Origin: Actinocrispum wychmicini | GTDB lineage: Bacteria; Actinomycetota; Actinomycetes; Mycobacteriales; Pseudonocardiaceae | Reading direction: 5' to 3' | NCBI RefSeq assembly: GCF_004345645.1 | Contig: NZ_SLWS01000006.1 | Coordinates: 770,299-834,298 of the forward strand | DNA: 64,000 bases | Part shown: positions 52,758 to 61,574 of the stretch, piece after piece | Position numbering within the stretch: position 1 is the stretch's first letter | Layout of the letters: every line of letters begins with the position of its first letter | Program-made: the position numbers and the translations under genes | The notes under the pieces: model-generated | Told to the model about the DNA's origin: nothing | Databases searched by the model: none | Seen by the model: only the letters and a program-made list of their open reading frames with translations

Positions 52758-54200
52758 TCATGACTCGGTTGCCTCCAGTGCGAACAGGTCGTCGACGGTT
52801 TCCCTACGCAGCAACAAACGTGCCTGCCCGTCGCGGACGGCCACCATGGCCGGCCGCGGCAGGCGGTTGTAGCCGCTGGCCATCGCGTAGCAGTACGCGC
52901 CGGTCGCGGCGACCGCCACCAGATCACCGGGCGCGACGTTCGCCGGCAGCCAGACGTCACGGACGATCACATCGCCTGCCTCGCAGTGCTTTCCGACGAT
53001 GCGGCACAACATGGCCTCGGTGTCGCCGGCGCCCTCGTCGCTCGCGCGCGACACCAGCCGCGCGTCGTACACGGCGTCGTACAGCGCGGTCCGGATGTTG
53101 TCGCTCATCCCGCCGTCCACGCTGACGTACCGGCGCGCGGCCCCGGCGCCGAGCGTGATGTCCTTGATCGTCCCGACCTCGTACACGGTCACCGTGCCGG
53201 GGCCGACGATCGCCCGGCCGGGTTCCACCGCGATCCGGGGCACGTCCAGGTCTTCGCGCTCGCACTCCTTGGTGACGATCGCGCGCAGCTGCTCGGCCAG
53301 CCAGGCTGGCGGCGGCGGGTCGTCCTGCGGCGTGTAGGCGATCCCGAGGCCGCCACCAAGATCCACAGTGGACAGGTCGGCGAGCGCGTCGGCGCCGTGC
53401 TCGTCGCGCAGCTCGGCCAGCAGCTTGATCACCCGGTGCGCGGCCACCTCGAAGCCGTCCACGTCGAAGATCTGCGACCCGATGTGGCTGTGCAGGCCGA
53501 CCAGCCGCAGGTGCCCGGCCTTCAGGGTCCGCCGGACCGCCTCGGCCGCGTCCCCGGCGGCCAGCGAGAAACCGAACTTCTGGTCCTCGTGCGCGGTCGC
53601 GATGAACTCGTGGGTGTGCGCCTCCACGCCGACCGTGACCCGGATCAGCACCGGCTGGACGACGTCGTGTTCCTTGGCGATCTGGTCCAGCCGGGCGATC
53701 TCGTGGAACGAGTCGAGCACCACCGCGCCGAGGCCGGCCTGGACCGCCGCGCTCAGCTCGGCGACGGACTTGTTGTTGCCGTGCAACGTGATCCGCTCCG
53801 GCGGGAACTCGGCACGCAACGCGATGGCCAGCTCGCCGCCGCTGCACACGTCCAGGCTCAGCCCCTCCTGCTCGACCCACCTGGCGATCTCGACGGACAG
53901 GAACGCCTTGGACGCGTAATGCACCAGCGACGGATCGCCGAAGGCCTGCGCGTGGTCCCGGCACCGGGAACGGAAGTCGTCCTCGTCCATCACGAACAAC
54001 GGTGTGCCGTACGTCTCGGCCAGCTCGCGCACGTCCACCCCGGCCAGCCGGACGGCTCCGTCCTCGCCGCGCGCGGCGTTACGCGGCCACACGGTCTCCG
54101 GTAGCTCGTCCAGCTCGGCGACGGTGTTCGGGCGCGGTCCGGCGGTGTTGCCAGGCAGCAGGACGTCCGCGTGCCGTGGTCCAGCGGGGTGGGCTCTCAC
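52758..54200 (-). CDS. lysA: Diaminopimelate decarboxylase
   Basis: Last step of lysine synthesis: decarboxylates meso-diaminopimelate with PLP. The PLP lysine is in LVHYASKAFLS; HSHIGSQI, DLGGGLGIAY and the catalytic Cys region CRIVGKHCEAGD are present. 480 residues. GTG start at 54200, three bases after the argS stop, so argS-lysA are one operon. Confidence 0.96.
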   Translation of the reverse strand: MRAHPAGPRHADVLLPGNTAGPRPNTVAELDELPETVWPRNAARGEDGAVRLAGVDVRELAETYGTPLFVMDEDDFRSRCRDHAQAFGDPSLVHYASKAFLSVEIARWVEQEGLSLDVCSGGELAIALRAEFPPERITLHGNNKSVAELSAAVQAGLGAVVLDSFHEIARLDQIAKEHDVVQPVLIRVTVGVEAHTHEFIATAHEDQKFGFSLAAGDAAEAVRRTLKAGHLRLVGLHSHIGSQIFDVDGFEVAAHRVIKLLAELRDEHGADALADLSTVDLGGGLGIAYTPQDDPPPPAWLAEQLRAIVTKECEREDLDVPRIAVEPGRAIVGPGTVTVYEVGTIKDITLGAGAARRYVSVDGGMSDNIRTALYDAVYDARLVSRASDEGAGDTEAMLCRIVGKHCEAGDVIVRDVWLPANVAPGDLVAVAATGAYCYAMASGYNRLPRPAMVAVRDGQARLLLRRETVDDLFALEATES

Positions 54201-54203
54201 TTC

Positions 54204-55859
54204 TCACATCCGTTCAGGGGCCGAGACGCCGAGCGTCTCCAGACCGTTGCGCAACACCTGCCGAACCGCCAGGCACAGCCGCAGCCTGGCCAGGTGCACC
54301 GGGGCGACCGCCTCGTCGCCCATCGGCAGGATCCTCAGGTTCTCCTCGTCGTCGTACCACTTGTGCAGCGCACCGGCGAGGTCTTCCAGGTAACGCGCGA
54401 CCCGGTGCGGCTCACGCAGCTCAGCGGCCGTGGTGACGACCTTGGGGAACTCGCCCAGAGACCGGATCACGGCCCCTTCGCGGTCATGCGTCAACAACCC
54501 TAGATCCGCGCCGGCCGGGTCCATGTCGAATTTCATGGAGTTTTCCACCACTCGACATATTCGCGCGTGCGCGTACTGCACGTAGAACACGGGATTCGCG
54601 CGAACCCGGGCGGCCAGCAGGTCCAGGTCGATCTCCAGCGGCGCGTGCACCGACGAGCGGATCAGCGCGTACCGGGCGGCGTCCACGCCGACCGCGTCAA
54701 CGAGGTCCTCCAGGGTCACGACGTTCCCGGCGCGCTTGCTCATCCGTACCGGCTTGCCGTCCCGCATCAGGCTCACCAACTGGCCCAGCAGGACCTCGAC
54801 GGTGTCCGGGTCGTCGCCGAGCGCCGCCGCGGCCGCCTTGACCCGGGCCGTGTAGCCGTGGTGGTCCGCGCCGAGCATGTAGATGCACAGGTCGGCGCCG
54901 CGGGCCCGTTTGTCCTCGAAGTACGCGATGTCCCCGGCGATGTACGCGGGCGTCCCGTCGCTCTTGATGACGACCCGGTCCTTGTCGTCGCCGTAGTCGC
55001 TGGAGCGCAGCCACCAGGCGCCGTCGTTCAGGTACAGGTGCCCGGACTCCTTCAGCCGCTCGACCACCCGGTCGACCGCGCCCGAGGCGTGCAGCGAGTC
55101 CTCGTGGAAGAACACGTCGAAGTCGGTGCCGAAGTCGTGCAGGGACGTCTTGATCTGGTCGAACATCAGGCCGACGCCGATCCGGCGGAAGATCTCGTCC
55201 CGGTCGTCGGCGGACAGCGCGCCCGGGACCTGGCGCAGCACCTCGGCGGCGATGTCGCTGACGTACGCGCCCGCGTAGCCGTCCTCGGGGGTCGGCTCGC
55301 CCCGCGCGGCGGCGACCAGGGACCCGACGAACCGGTCGATCTGGGCGCCCGCGTCGTTGAAGTAGTACTCCCGGGCGACCGCCGCTCCCCTGGCCGCCAG
55401 CGTCCGGCCGAGAGCGTCGCCGACCGCGGCCCAGCGCGTGCCGCCGATGTGGATCGGTCCGGTCGGATTGGCCGAGACGAACTCCAGGTTGATGTTCTTC
55501 CCGGCGAGCTCGGTGCCGTGGCCGTACCCGGCGCCGGCCTGCTCCACGTCGACGACGATCCCGCCCTGGGCGGCCGTGGCCAGCCGGACGTTCAGGAATC
55601 CGGGGCCCGCGACCTGGGCCTCCTCGATGCCGTCGGTGTGCTCCAGGGCGTCGGCCAGCCACTCGGCGAGGTCCCGGGACGCCACCCCGATCCGCTTGCC
55701 GACCTGCAGCGCGAGGTTCGTGGCGTAGTCGCCGTGGGCCGGATTTCTGGGCCGCTCCACGCGGACGGTTTCGGGCAGCACGGTACTGTCGAGGCCTCGG
55801 TCTGCGAGGACCTCGACCGCGACGGCCCGGACAAGGTCGGCGAGTGCGGCGGGGTTCAC
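54204..55859 (-). CDS. argS: Arginyl-tRNA synthetase
   Basis: Class I synthetase charging tRNA-Arg. HIGH-like motif in SANPTGPIHIGGTRWAAVGDALGR, KMSKS-like VRMSKRAGNVVTLEDL, and the C-terminal anticodon domain ending in LGVSAPERM. 551 residues. The argS-lysA pairing is common in actinobacteria. Divergent from the DUF3105 lipoprotein gene by 69 bases. Confidence 0.96.
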   Translation of the reverse strand: MNPAALADLVRAVAVEVLADRGLDSTVLPETVRVERPRNPAHGDYATNLALQVGKRIGVASRDLAEWLADALEHTDGIEEAQVAGPGFLNVRLATAAQGGIVVDVEQAGAGYGHGTELAGKNINLEFVSANPTGPIHIGGTRWAAVGDALGRTLAARGAAVAREYYFNDAGAQIDRFVGSLVAAARGEPTPEDGYAGAYVSDIAAEVLRQVPGALSADDRDEIFRRIGVGLMFDQIKTSLHDFGTDFDVFFHEDSLHASGAVDRVVERLKESGHLYLNDGAWWLRSSDYGDDKDRVVIKSDGTPAYIAGDIAYFEDKRARGADLCIYMLGADHHGYTARVKAAAAALGDDPDTVEVLLGQLVSLMRDGKPVRMSKRAGNVVTLEDLVDAVGVDAARYALIRSSVHAPLEIDLDLLAARVRANPVFYVQYAHARICRVVENSMKFDMDPAGADLGLLTHDREGAVIRSLGEFPKVVTTAAELREPHRVARYLEDLAGALHKWYDDEENLRILPMGDEAVAPVHLARLRLCLAVRQVLRNGLETLGVSAPERM

Positions 55860-55928
55860 CCCGCGAAGTCTAGGTAGCAGGCCTGGACCTGGGCTAACCG
55901 GCTCTTGCGACGAAAGGTGTCAGCTCCC

Positions 55929-56633
55929 GTGCGGATCCGACCACTCCTGCTCGGCACGGCCGTCGCCCTGCTGGCGAGCGCCTGCGGCAGCACCGTGCCC
56001 GGCGTGCCTGGTCCCGCCCCGAGCACAGGCGGAGCCTCTTCCTCAAGCAAGGTCACCATCCCGCACTCGTCCGTGGGCGACGACTTCACGCCGGGCGCCA
56101 CCAACCAGGACCCGGCCAAGAAGATCCAGGGCATCGAGATCCACGACTACGCCACCCGCGATCACGTCATGACCCCGCAGCGGGTGGCCTACGACCAAGC
56201 GCCGCCCTTCGGTGGCAGACACGACGCCGAGTGGGCCGCGTGCAACGGCGTGACCTACAAGAAGGCCGTTCGCACCGAGCACATGGTGCACGCGCTGGAG
56301 CACGGCGCGGTGTGGATCACCTACAACCCGGACAAGATCACGGGCGACGACCTCGCGGTCCTCGCGGCGAAGGTCGACGGCCAGCCGTACAGCGTGATGT
56401 CGCCGTACCCTGGTCTGGACCACCCGGTCTCGCTGCAGTCCTGGGGCCACCGGCTCAAGCTGGACGACCCCACCGACCAACGCGTCGACCAGTTCATCAA
56501 ATCGTTGCGTCAGAACCCGTACACGTACCCCGAACCCGGCGCCACCTGTGACAACCCGAGCTTCGACCAGGACAACCCGCCGCCGTTCGACCCGTCGGCG
56601 CCGGGCCCGGACGCGATGCCGGCAGGTAGTTGA
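55929..56633 (+). CDS. DUF3105 lipoprotein
   Basis: 234 residues: signal segment PLLLGTAVALLASAC with lipobox ASAC, a Pro/Ser linker, then a DUF3105 domain with QRVAYDQAPPFGGRHDAEWAACNG and EHMVHALEHGAVWITYNPDK. The conserved His residues suggest a metal site, but function is unknown. The start may be GTG 55929 or TTG 55905. It heads a run of two DUF3105 genes and one DUF305 gene. Confidence 0.85.
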   Translation: MRIRPLLLGTAVALLASACGSTVPGVPGPAPSTGGASSSSKVTIPHSSVGDDFTPGATNQDPAKKIQGIEIHDYATRDHVMTPQRVAYDQAPPFGGRHDAEWAACNGVTYKKAVRTEHMVHALEHGAVWITYNPDKITGDDLAVLAAKVDGQPYSVMSPYPGLDHPVSLQSWGHRLKLDDPTDQRVDQFIKSLRQNPYTYPEPGATCDNPSFDQDNPPPFDPSAPGPDAMPAGS

Positions 56634-56709
56634 CGTCCAACAGACATGCTTTCCTTACACTTTCCTGCGGTGGTCTCCAGGGCGTAACGAATCGAGGTCC
56701 GAGAGCGGC

Positions 56710-57591
56710 ATGGCCAGCGGCACTAAGAGCAGGAGCGGCGGCTCCAAGGGGTCCAAAGGGAAGGGCGTCAAGAGCCTCCAGAAGGCCTCCCGGTCGGCCT
56801 CGGCGGTCAAGAAGCCGAAGCCCTGGGGCACTATCGGCATCATCGTGGCCCTGGTCGTGGTGGCCGCCGTGGTCTTCGGCTACGCCATCACGAAGATCAA
56901 CGCCGCCAACGCGTGGAAACCCTCGGACAGCAACAAGGACCCGTCCAAGGACATTTCGGGCGTGGTCAAGGTCGACTACCCGAACGGCATCCACGTCAAC
57001 GCCACCCAGCGGGTCGCCTACGACCAGGCGCCCCCGTTCGGCGGGCCGCACGACGGCGTCTGGGCCAACTGCGACGGCATGGTGTACGCGAACCCCGTAC
57101 GCAGCGAGAACATGGTCCACATGCTGGAGCACGGCGCCGTCTGGATCGCCTACAACCCGGACAAGGTCAAGGGCGCCGACCTGGACAAGCTCAAGGCCAA
57201 GGTGACCGGCCAGGACTTCATCGCGATCTCCCCGTACCCCGGCCTGGACCGCCCGTTCTCGCTGCAGTCCTGGGGCCACCAGCTCAAGCTGGACACCCCG
57301 GACGACGAGCGGGTCGACGAGTTCATCAAGTCGCTGAAGCGCAACACGTACACGTTCCCTGAGCCGGGCGCGACCTGTGACACCATCGACGGCTTCGACC
57401 CGACCAACCCGCCGCCGTTCAACTCCACCCCGCTGCCGCCGGACGCGGTGAAGATGGACGGCACCGGCGCCACCAAGGCGACCATGCAGAACGGCCAGGA
57501 GGCGCCGCCCAGCAGCCCAGGCGCTCCGCCTGCCGGCGCACCCGTCTCCGGTGCTTCCAGTCCCCCACCCTCGACCAAACCGAGCCAATGA
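56710..57591 (+). CDS. DUF3105 membrane protein
   Basis: 293 residues: a Lys/Ser-rich cytoplasmic N-terminus, one membrane helix (GTIGIIVALVVVAAVVFGYAI), then an extracytoplasmic DUF3105 domain (QRVAYDQAPPFGGPHDGVWANCDG...ENMVHMLEHGAVWIAYNPDK) and a Pro-rich tail. It is a paralogue of the lipoprotein just upstream. The stop overlaps the DUF305 ATG (ATGA). Confidence 0.87.
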   Translation: MASGTKSRSGGSKGSKGKGVKSLQKASRSASAVKKPKPWGTIGIIVALVVVAAVVFGYAITKINAANAWKPSDSNKDPSKDISGVVKVDYPNGIHVNATQRVAYDQAPPFGGPHDGVWANCDGMVYANPVRSENMVHMLEHGAVWIAYNPDKVKGADLDKLKAKVTGQDFIAISPYPGLDRPFSLQSWGHQLKLDTPDDERVDEFIKSLKRNTYTFPEPGATCDTIDGFDPTNPPPFNSTPLPPDAVKMDGTGATKATMQNGQEAPPSSPGAPPAGAPVSGASSPPPSTKPSQ

Positions 57592-58328
57592 CCGTGCACG
57601 ACGACCAGGACCTGTCCGCCTCGATCCTGGACGAGGAGGACGGCGGGCCACGGCCGAGCCGCCAGCGGGTGATCATCTTCTCCGCGGCGGCCCTGGCCAT
57701 CCTCCTGGTCGGCGCCGCCATCGGCATGCTGATCACCCTGGCCAGCACCGGCGGGGACAACGTGCCGGACGCCAACTCGGTGGACGTCGGCTTCGCCCAG
57801 GACATGTCCACCCACCACCTGCAAGCGGTGTCGATGGCCAGCTGGGTCCGGGACCATACCGAGGACCAGGAGGTCAAGACCCTGGCCTTCGACATCGAGA
57901 GCACCCAGAAGACCCAGGTCGGCACGTTCGCGGGCTTCCTGGACCTGTGGAACCAGCCGGAGAGCCGGCCGCCGGACCGGCAGGCGATGAGCTGGATGGC
58001 GACCCCTTCGGCCGGCGGCATGCACGACATGGGCGGCATGAACATGCAGGGCATGCAGCCCGGCCAGCTGATGCCCGGGATGGCCACCCAGGAGGAGCTG
58101 GCCAAGCTGCGCAAGCAGACCGGCAAGGACCTGGACGTGTACTTCCTGCAGCTGATGATCCGTCACCACACCGGCGGCCTGTCGATGGCGAAGTACGGCC
58201 AGGACCACGCCGCCAGCGCCCCGGTCCGCAACCTGGCGCACACGATCGTCGTCGGCCAGACCGCCGAGGTCACCTACATGACGAGCATGCTCACCAAGCG
58301 CGGCGGCCAGCCCCTACCCAACTCATGA
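57588..58328 (+). CDS. DUF305 protein with Met/His-rich loop
   Basis: 246 residues: one N-terminal membrane helix (VIIFSAAALAILLVGAAIGMLI) and an extracytoplasmic DUF305 (ferritin-like four-helix) domain with FAQDMSTHHLQAVSMASW and LQLMIRHHTGGLSMA. Between the helix pairs lies HDMGGMNMQGMQPGQLMPGM, a Met-rich stretch of the kind that binds copper(I). A metal-handling role is inference. Coupled to the DUF3105 gene. Confidence 0.87.
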   Translation: MTVHDDQDLSASILDEEDGGPRPSRQRVIIFSAAALAILLVGAAIGMLITLASTGGDNVPDANSVDVGFAQDMSTHHLQAVSMASWVRDHTEDQEVKTLAFDIESTQKTQVGTFAGFLDLWNQPESRPPDRQAMSWMATPSAGGMHDMGGMNMQGMQPGQLMPGMATQEELAKLRKQTGKDLDVYFLQLMIRHHTGGLSMAKYGQDHAASAPVRNLAHTIVVGQTAEVTYMTSMLTKRGGQPLPNS

Positions 58329-58964
58329 CCCCAGCAGGCTGGCCGTCAGCGTGGCGGCCAGCCAGCCCTGGAACTTGTCCCAGGACCAGCCGCAGCCGTT
58401 GACGGCGTTGTTGACGACCTGGGGGGACGTGAGCGTCCAGACGATGTCCTGTGCGGTGGTCTCGTCCAGGCCCGGTCGCAGGCCGAACCGCCGGGTGATG
58501 TTGCCGACGAGCCCGGTGACGCCGACGCGCCGTTCACGGTCCGTCGTCGCGACGAAGGCCCTCAGGTCAGGGTCGCCGGTGGCGGCCTGCCCGTGCAGCA
58601 TGACCAGCAGCGGACACACCCGTTCGGAGAGTTCACGGGCCATCTGCGCGTAGTAGCGGAGGCATTCCTCGCCGGACCTGGCCGCGATCATGGCGTGCAC
58701 CAGGGGGCGGTCGGCGATCGGGACGGGTTCGTCGTCACCGGCGATGGCCACGTCGTACGCGGCCTTGAGCAGCACCGACTTGTTCCCGACCACGTTGTAC
58801 ACGGTCTGCACGCTCACGCCGGCCGCTTTGGCCACGTCTGTCAGCTTGGTGGCGAGGTAGCCGTTCGCGTTGAACAGCTCCACGGCCGCGGCGAGGATCC
58901 GACGCCGGGCGACCGCGGTCTGCTCCGTGCGCAGAGCCATCGAGTAGCTCCGGCCCTCGCTCAT
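58323..58964 (-). CDS. TetR-family transcriptional regulator
   Basis: 213 residues. Helix-turn-helix at about 20-65 (RRRILAAAVELFNANGYLATKLTDVAKAAGVSVQTVYNVVGNKSVLL), variable ligand domain after it. The ATG at 58964 is preceded by AAGGAGGGG. Divergent from the SnoaL-like gene, so probably its repressor. Its end overlaps the DUF305 stop by six bases convergently. Confidence 0.88.
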   Translation of the reverse strand: MSEGRSYSMALRTEQTAVARRRILAAAVELFNANGYLATKLTDVAKAAGVSVQTVYNVVGNKSVLLKAAYDVAIAGDDEPVPIADRPLVHAMIAARSGEECLRYYAQMARELSERVCPLLVMLHGQAATGDPDLRAFVATTDRERRVGVTGLVGNITRRFGLRPGLDETTAQDIVWTLTSPQVVNNAVNGCGWSWDKFQGWLAATLTASLLGS

Positions 58965-58995
58965 CACCCCTCCTTGACAGCTGACTATAACGGCA

Positions 58996-59041
58996 GTTGA
59001 ATGGAATCACGTTCAAACTGATTGTATCCGATGTCATTCAA
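58996..59041. promoter_or_regulatory. Candidate TetR operator region
   Basis: TTGAATG (58997-59003), TTCAAAC (59012-59018) and CATTCAA (59035-59041) are repeated inverted arms in the 91-base gap between the divergent TetR and SnoaL-like genes. Palindrome quality is moderate. Confidence 0.35.
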
Positions 59042-59055
59042 TTTATGGAGGCGCG

Positions 59056-59595
59056 ATGACCGTTGCCCGGTTCGACGTCGAGGCACTCGCCGCGCGAGCC
59101 CTCCACCTGATGGGCGACGGCGCGTTCGCCGAGTTCACCAGGGTCTTCCACGCGAAGGCGGTGAACCACGAAGCGGTGGCCGAACCACCGGCGAGCCGCG
59201 AGCGCGGCCCGGCTGGCTTCTACGCGTCCGCCCTGTGGCTGCGCGACGCCTTCGGCGGCGTGCACTGGAAGATCAACAACGTCCTCACCGACGGCCACCT
59301 GGTCGCCGTCAACGCCACCATGAGCGGACGGCACACCGGAACGTTCATCACCTTCGACGAGGAAGGCCGGCCGGCACAGGCGTATCCGGCGACCGGACGG
59401 CCGTTCACCACCAAACAGACCCACTGGCTGCGGGTGATCGACGAGAAGGTCGTCGAACACTGGGCGAACCGGGACGACGTCGGCCTGGCCATGCAGCTCG
59501 GCTGGATCCCGCCGTCACCGCGGTACATGTTCCGGATGGCACGCGCGCTGCGCAAAGCCCGCCGCGGCTATGTCCCGTTGCTGGCCGGGTCCTGA
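59056..59595 (+). CDS. SnoaL-like/NTF2-fold protein
   Basis: 179 residues of the ester-cyclase-like SnoaL family (VFHAKAVNHEA...GPAGFYASALWLRDAFGGVHWKINNVLTDGHLVAVNATMSGRHTG...WANRDDVGLAMQLGWIP). The NTF2 cone fold binds small hydrophobic molecules; catalytic activity cannot be told. GGAGG stands four bases before the ATG. Divergent from TetR, hence likely inducible. Confidence 0.82.
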   Translation: MTVARFDVEALAARALHLMGDGAFAEFTRVFHAKAVNHEAVAEPPASRERGPAGFYASALWLRDAFGGVHWKINNVLTDGHLVAVNATMSGRHTGTFITFDEEGRPAQAYPATGRPFTTKQTHWLRVIDEKVVEHWANRDDVGLAMQLGWIPPSPRYMFRMARALRKARRGYVPLLAGS

Positions 59596-59702
59596 GCCGA
59601 AAAAGAGTTCGCGTCACGGTGTCGACAACCGCTCCGGCCGTTCGACGTGAAAGTGTCGCCAGCGAACCGCCGGCGTCTGAACCGGCAAGAAGGAGCGGAA
59701 CG

Positions 59703-60272
59703 ATGTCCTCGACCGTGCTGTACATGTCGATGTCGTTGGACGGATTCATCGCGGGCCCCAACGAAACCGTGGACAACGGTCTCGGCGACGGCGGGATGCG
59801 GCTGCACGAGTGGCTCTTCCCGATCACCGGGGACGTGAACCAGCAGATCCACGACGAGTTCATGACGGCCGGCGCGATAGTCGCGGGTCGTGGCACCTTC
59901 GACCCCGCGGGTGGCTGGGGCGGCGACCACCACGACGGTATCCCGATCTACATCCTCAGCCGCAACCCGGCCCCGGCCTGGGTAGCCGGCTGGCCGTTGG
60001 TGCACTACGTGAGCGACCTGGAAGTCGCCATGCGCGAGGCCAAGAAGGCCGCCGGCGACAAGGACGTGCTGGTACACGGAGCGGGCATCACGCAGCGCGC
60101 CCTCCCCGCGGGGCTCCTGGACGAACTCGAGATCCACCTGGTCCCCGTCCTGATGGGCGAGGGACGTCGGCTGTTCGAGCACCTCGGCGTCGAACAACGC
60201 CAACTGGAGCGGATCCGGGTCCTGCAGGGCGAAGGCGGCGTCACCCACCTCCGTTTCCGCGTCCGCCGCTAG
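59703..60272 (+). CDS. Dihydrofolate reductase-like (RibD C-terminal domain) protein
   Basis: 189 residues. STVLYMSMSLDGFIAGPNE at the start and VLVHGAGITQRALPAGLLDELEIHLVPVLMGEGRRLFEHL are typical of the RibD-C/DHFR-like family of NADPH-dependent reductases. Physiological substrate unknown. GAAGGAG lies seven bases before the ATG. It ends against the convergent ROK gene with a four-base overlap. Confidence 0.87.
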   Translation: MSSTVLYMSMSLDGFIAGPNETVDNGLGDGGMRLHEWLFPITGDVNQQIHDEFMTAGAIVAGRGTFDPAGGWGGDHHDGIPIYILSRNPAPAWVAGWPLVHYVSDLEVAMREAKKAAGDKDVLVHGAGITQRALPAGLLDELEIHLVPVLMGEGRRLFEHLGVEQRQLERIRVLQGEGGVTHLRFRVRR

Positions 60273-61477
60273 GACGTCTTCCGGGCGAGCGCCCGTTCGA
60301 ACACGACCTCGCGGGCCGAGCCGAGACCGACCGAGATCGCGCCGGTCAGCACGGCCGCGTCACCCAGTTCGCCGGCGACGATCTTGGGGCGCAACGGGGT
60401 CGTGCTCCGCAGCGCGGCCTCCAGGGGTTCGGCGAGCAGGTCCGTGTTGCTGCCGATGCCACCGCCCAGGACCACCAGGTCGGGGTCGATGACCGCGGCG
60501 ACGGCACCGACCACGAAGGCCAACTGGCGCGCCTCCTCGGTGACCGCCTGGACCGCGATCCGGTCGCCGTTGCGGGCCAGTTCGAAGACCTCCTTGGCGG
60601 ACTTGACCGACACTAGGCCCTGCCGGTGCGCCTTCTGCACCACCGAATGGCCGGAGACCTCGTCCTCGAGCATGCCGCGCTCCGGGGGCGTCGAATCCTT
60701 GGGCGGCCAGCCGTACGGTAGGAAGCTGATCTCCCCGGCGGCCCCGTGCGCGCCTCGGAAGAGTTGGCCGTTGACGATGATGCCCATCCCGATGCCGGTG
60801 CCGACCGTGATGCAGACGAACGTGTCCACGCCACGGGCGGCACCGCCGGTCAGCTCACCGACCGCGGCCAGGTTGGCGTCGTTCTCCACCACCAAACCAG
60901 GGCCGAGGGCACCGCCCAGGTCCTCCAGCAGGCCGCGTCTCCCCCAGCCGGGTAGGTTCGGCGCGTGGTGCAGCGCACCGGTCCGTGGGTCGGGCACACC
61001 CGGGCTGCCGACCACCTTCGTGACCACGTCGCCGAAGCCGATGCCCGCCGCGGCGACGGTCTGGTCCGCCAGTTCACGGACCGTCTGCACCAGGCTGCGG
61101 GCCGACCGGCAGCGGTTGCGTTCGTCCATTCGGGACACAACGGTGCCGGCGAGGTCGGCGACCTCCAACCGGATCCGTTCCCGCCCGATGTCCACGCCCA
61201 GTACGTGCCCGGCCGCCGGGTTCTCCTCGTACACCACGGCCGAGCGCCCCGGGCCGGTGGACGTGCGGCCGATCTCCCGCACCAGGTGGCGGCGCTCCAG
61301 GTCGAGCAGGGCCTGGCCGACCGTGGGCTTGGACAGGCCGGTGTCCTTCGCGACCTGCGGCCGGGTCGCCGGCCCGGCCGCACGCAGCCGGTCAAGCACG
61401 GCGCGTTGGTTCAGCTCACGCATTCCGGCCGGTGTGCCCACCTGCGGCGTTCTGCCCACGTATCGCTCCTTAACCAC
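60269..61477 (-). CDS. ROK-family transcriptional regulator
   Basis: 402 residues: N-terminal winged helix (LNQRAVLDRLRAAGPATRPQVAKDTGLSKPTVGQALLDLERRHLV) plus a ROK sugar-kinase-like domain (LGVDIGRERIRLEV, VENDANLAAVGE, ITVGTGIGMGIIVNG). The kinase zinc-site region (HGAAGEISFLPYG) lacks the usual CxCGxxGC cysteines, so it is a regulator, not a kinase. Divergent from an amino-acid permease, with a clear inverted repeat between them. Confidence 0.88.
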   Translation of the reverse strand: MVKERYVGRTPQVGTPAGMRELNQRAVLDRLRAAGPATRPQVAKDTGLSKPTVGQALLDLERRHLVREIGRTSTGPGRSAVVYEENPAAGHVLGVDIGRERIRLEVADLAGTVVSRMDERNRCRSARSLVQTVRELADQTVAAAGIGFGDVVTKVVGSPGVPDPRTGALHHAPNLPGWGRRGLLEDLGGALGPGLVVENDANLAAVGELTGGAARGVDTFVCITVGTGIGMGIIVNGQLFRGAHGAAGEISFLPYGWPPKDSTPPERGMLEDEVSGHSVVQKAHRQGLVSVKSAKEVFELARNGDRIAVQAVTEEARQLAFVVGAVAAVIDPDLVVLGGGIGSNTDLLAEPLEAALRSTTPLRPKIVAGELGDAAVLTGAISVGLGSAREVVFERALARKTS

Positions 61478-61527
61478 TCTCGCCAGGCGAGTTTACGTGT
61501 CCGAGGTTCCGCTCGCCGCCCAGTTAT

Positions 61528-61546
61528 GTTAGGAAACCTTCTTAAC
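61528..61546. promoter_or_regulatory. ROK operator between the regulator and permease
   Basis: GTTAGGAAACCTTCTTAAC is a 19-base inverted repeat (arms GTTAGGAA / TTCTTAAC, seven of eight positions match). TTAGGAAA-type repeats are typical for actinobacterial ROK repressors. It sits 51 bases from the ROK start and 28 from the permease start. Confidence 0.65.
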
Positions 61547-61574
61547 TTATTCTGCTGCCCACCGGAGGTGAGCC

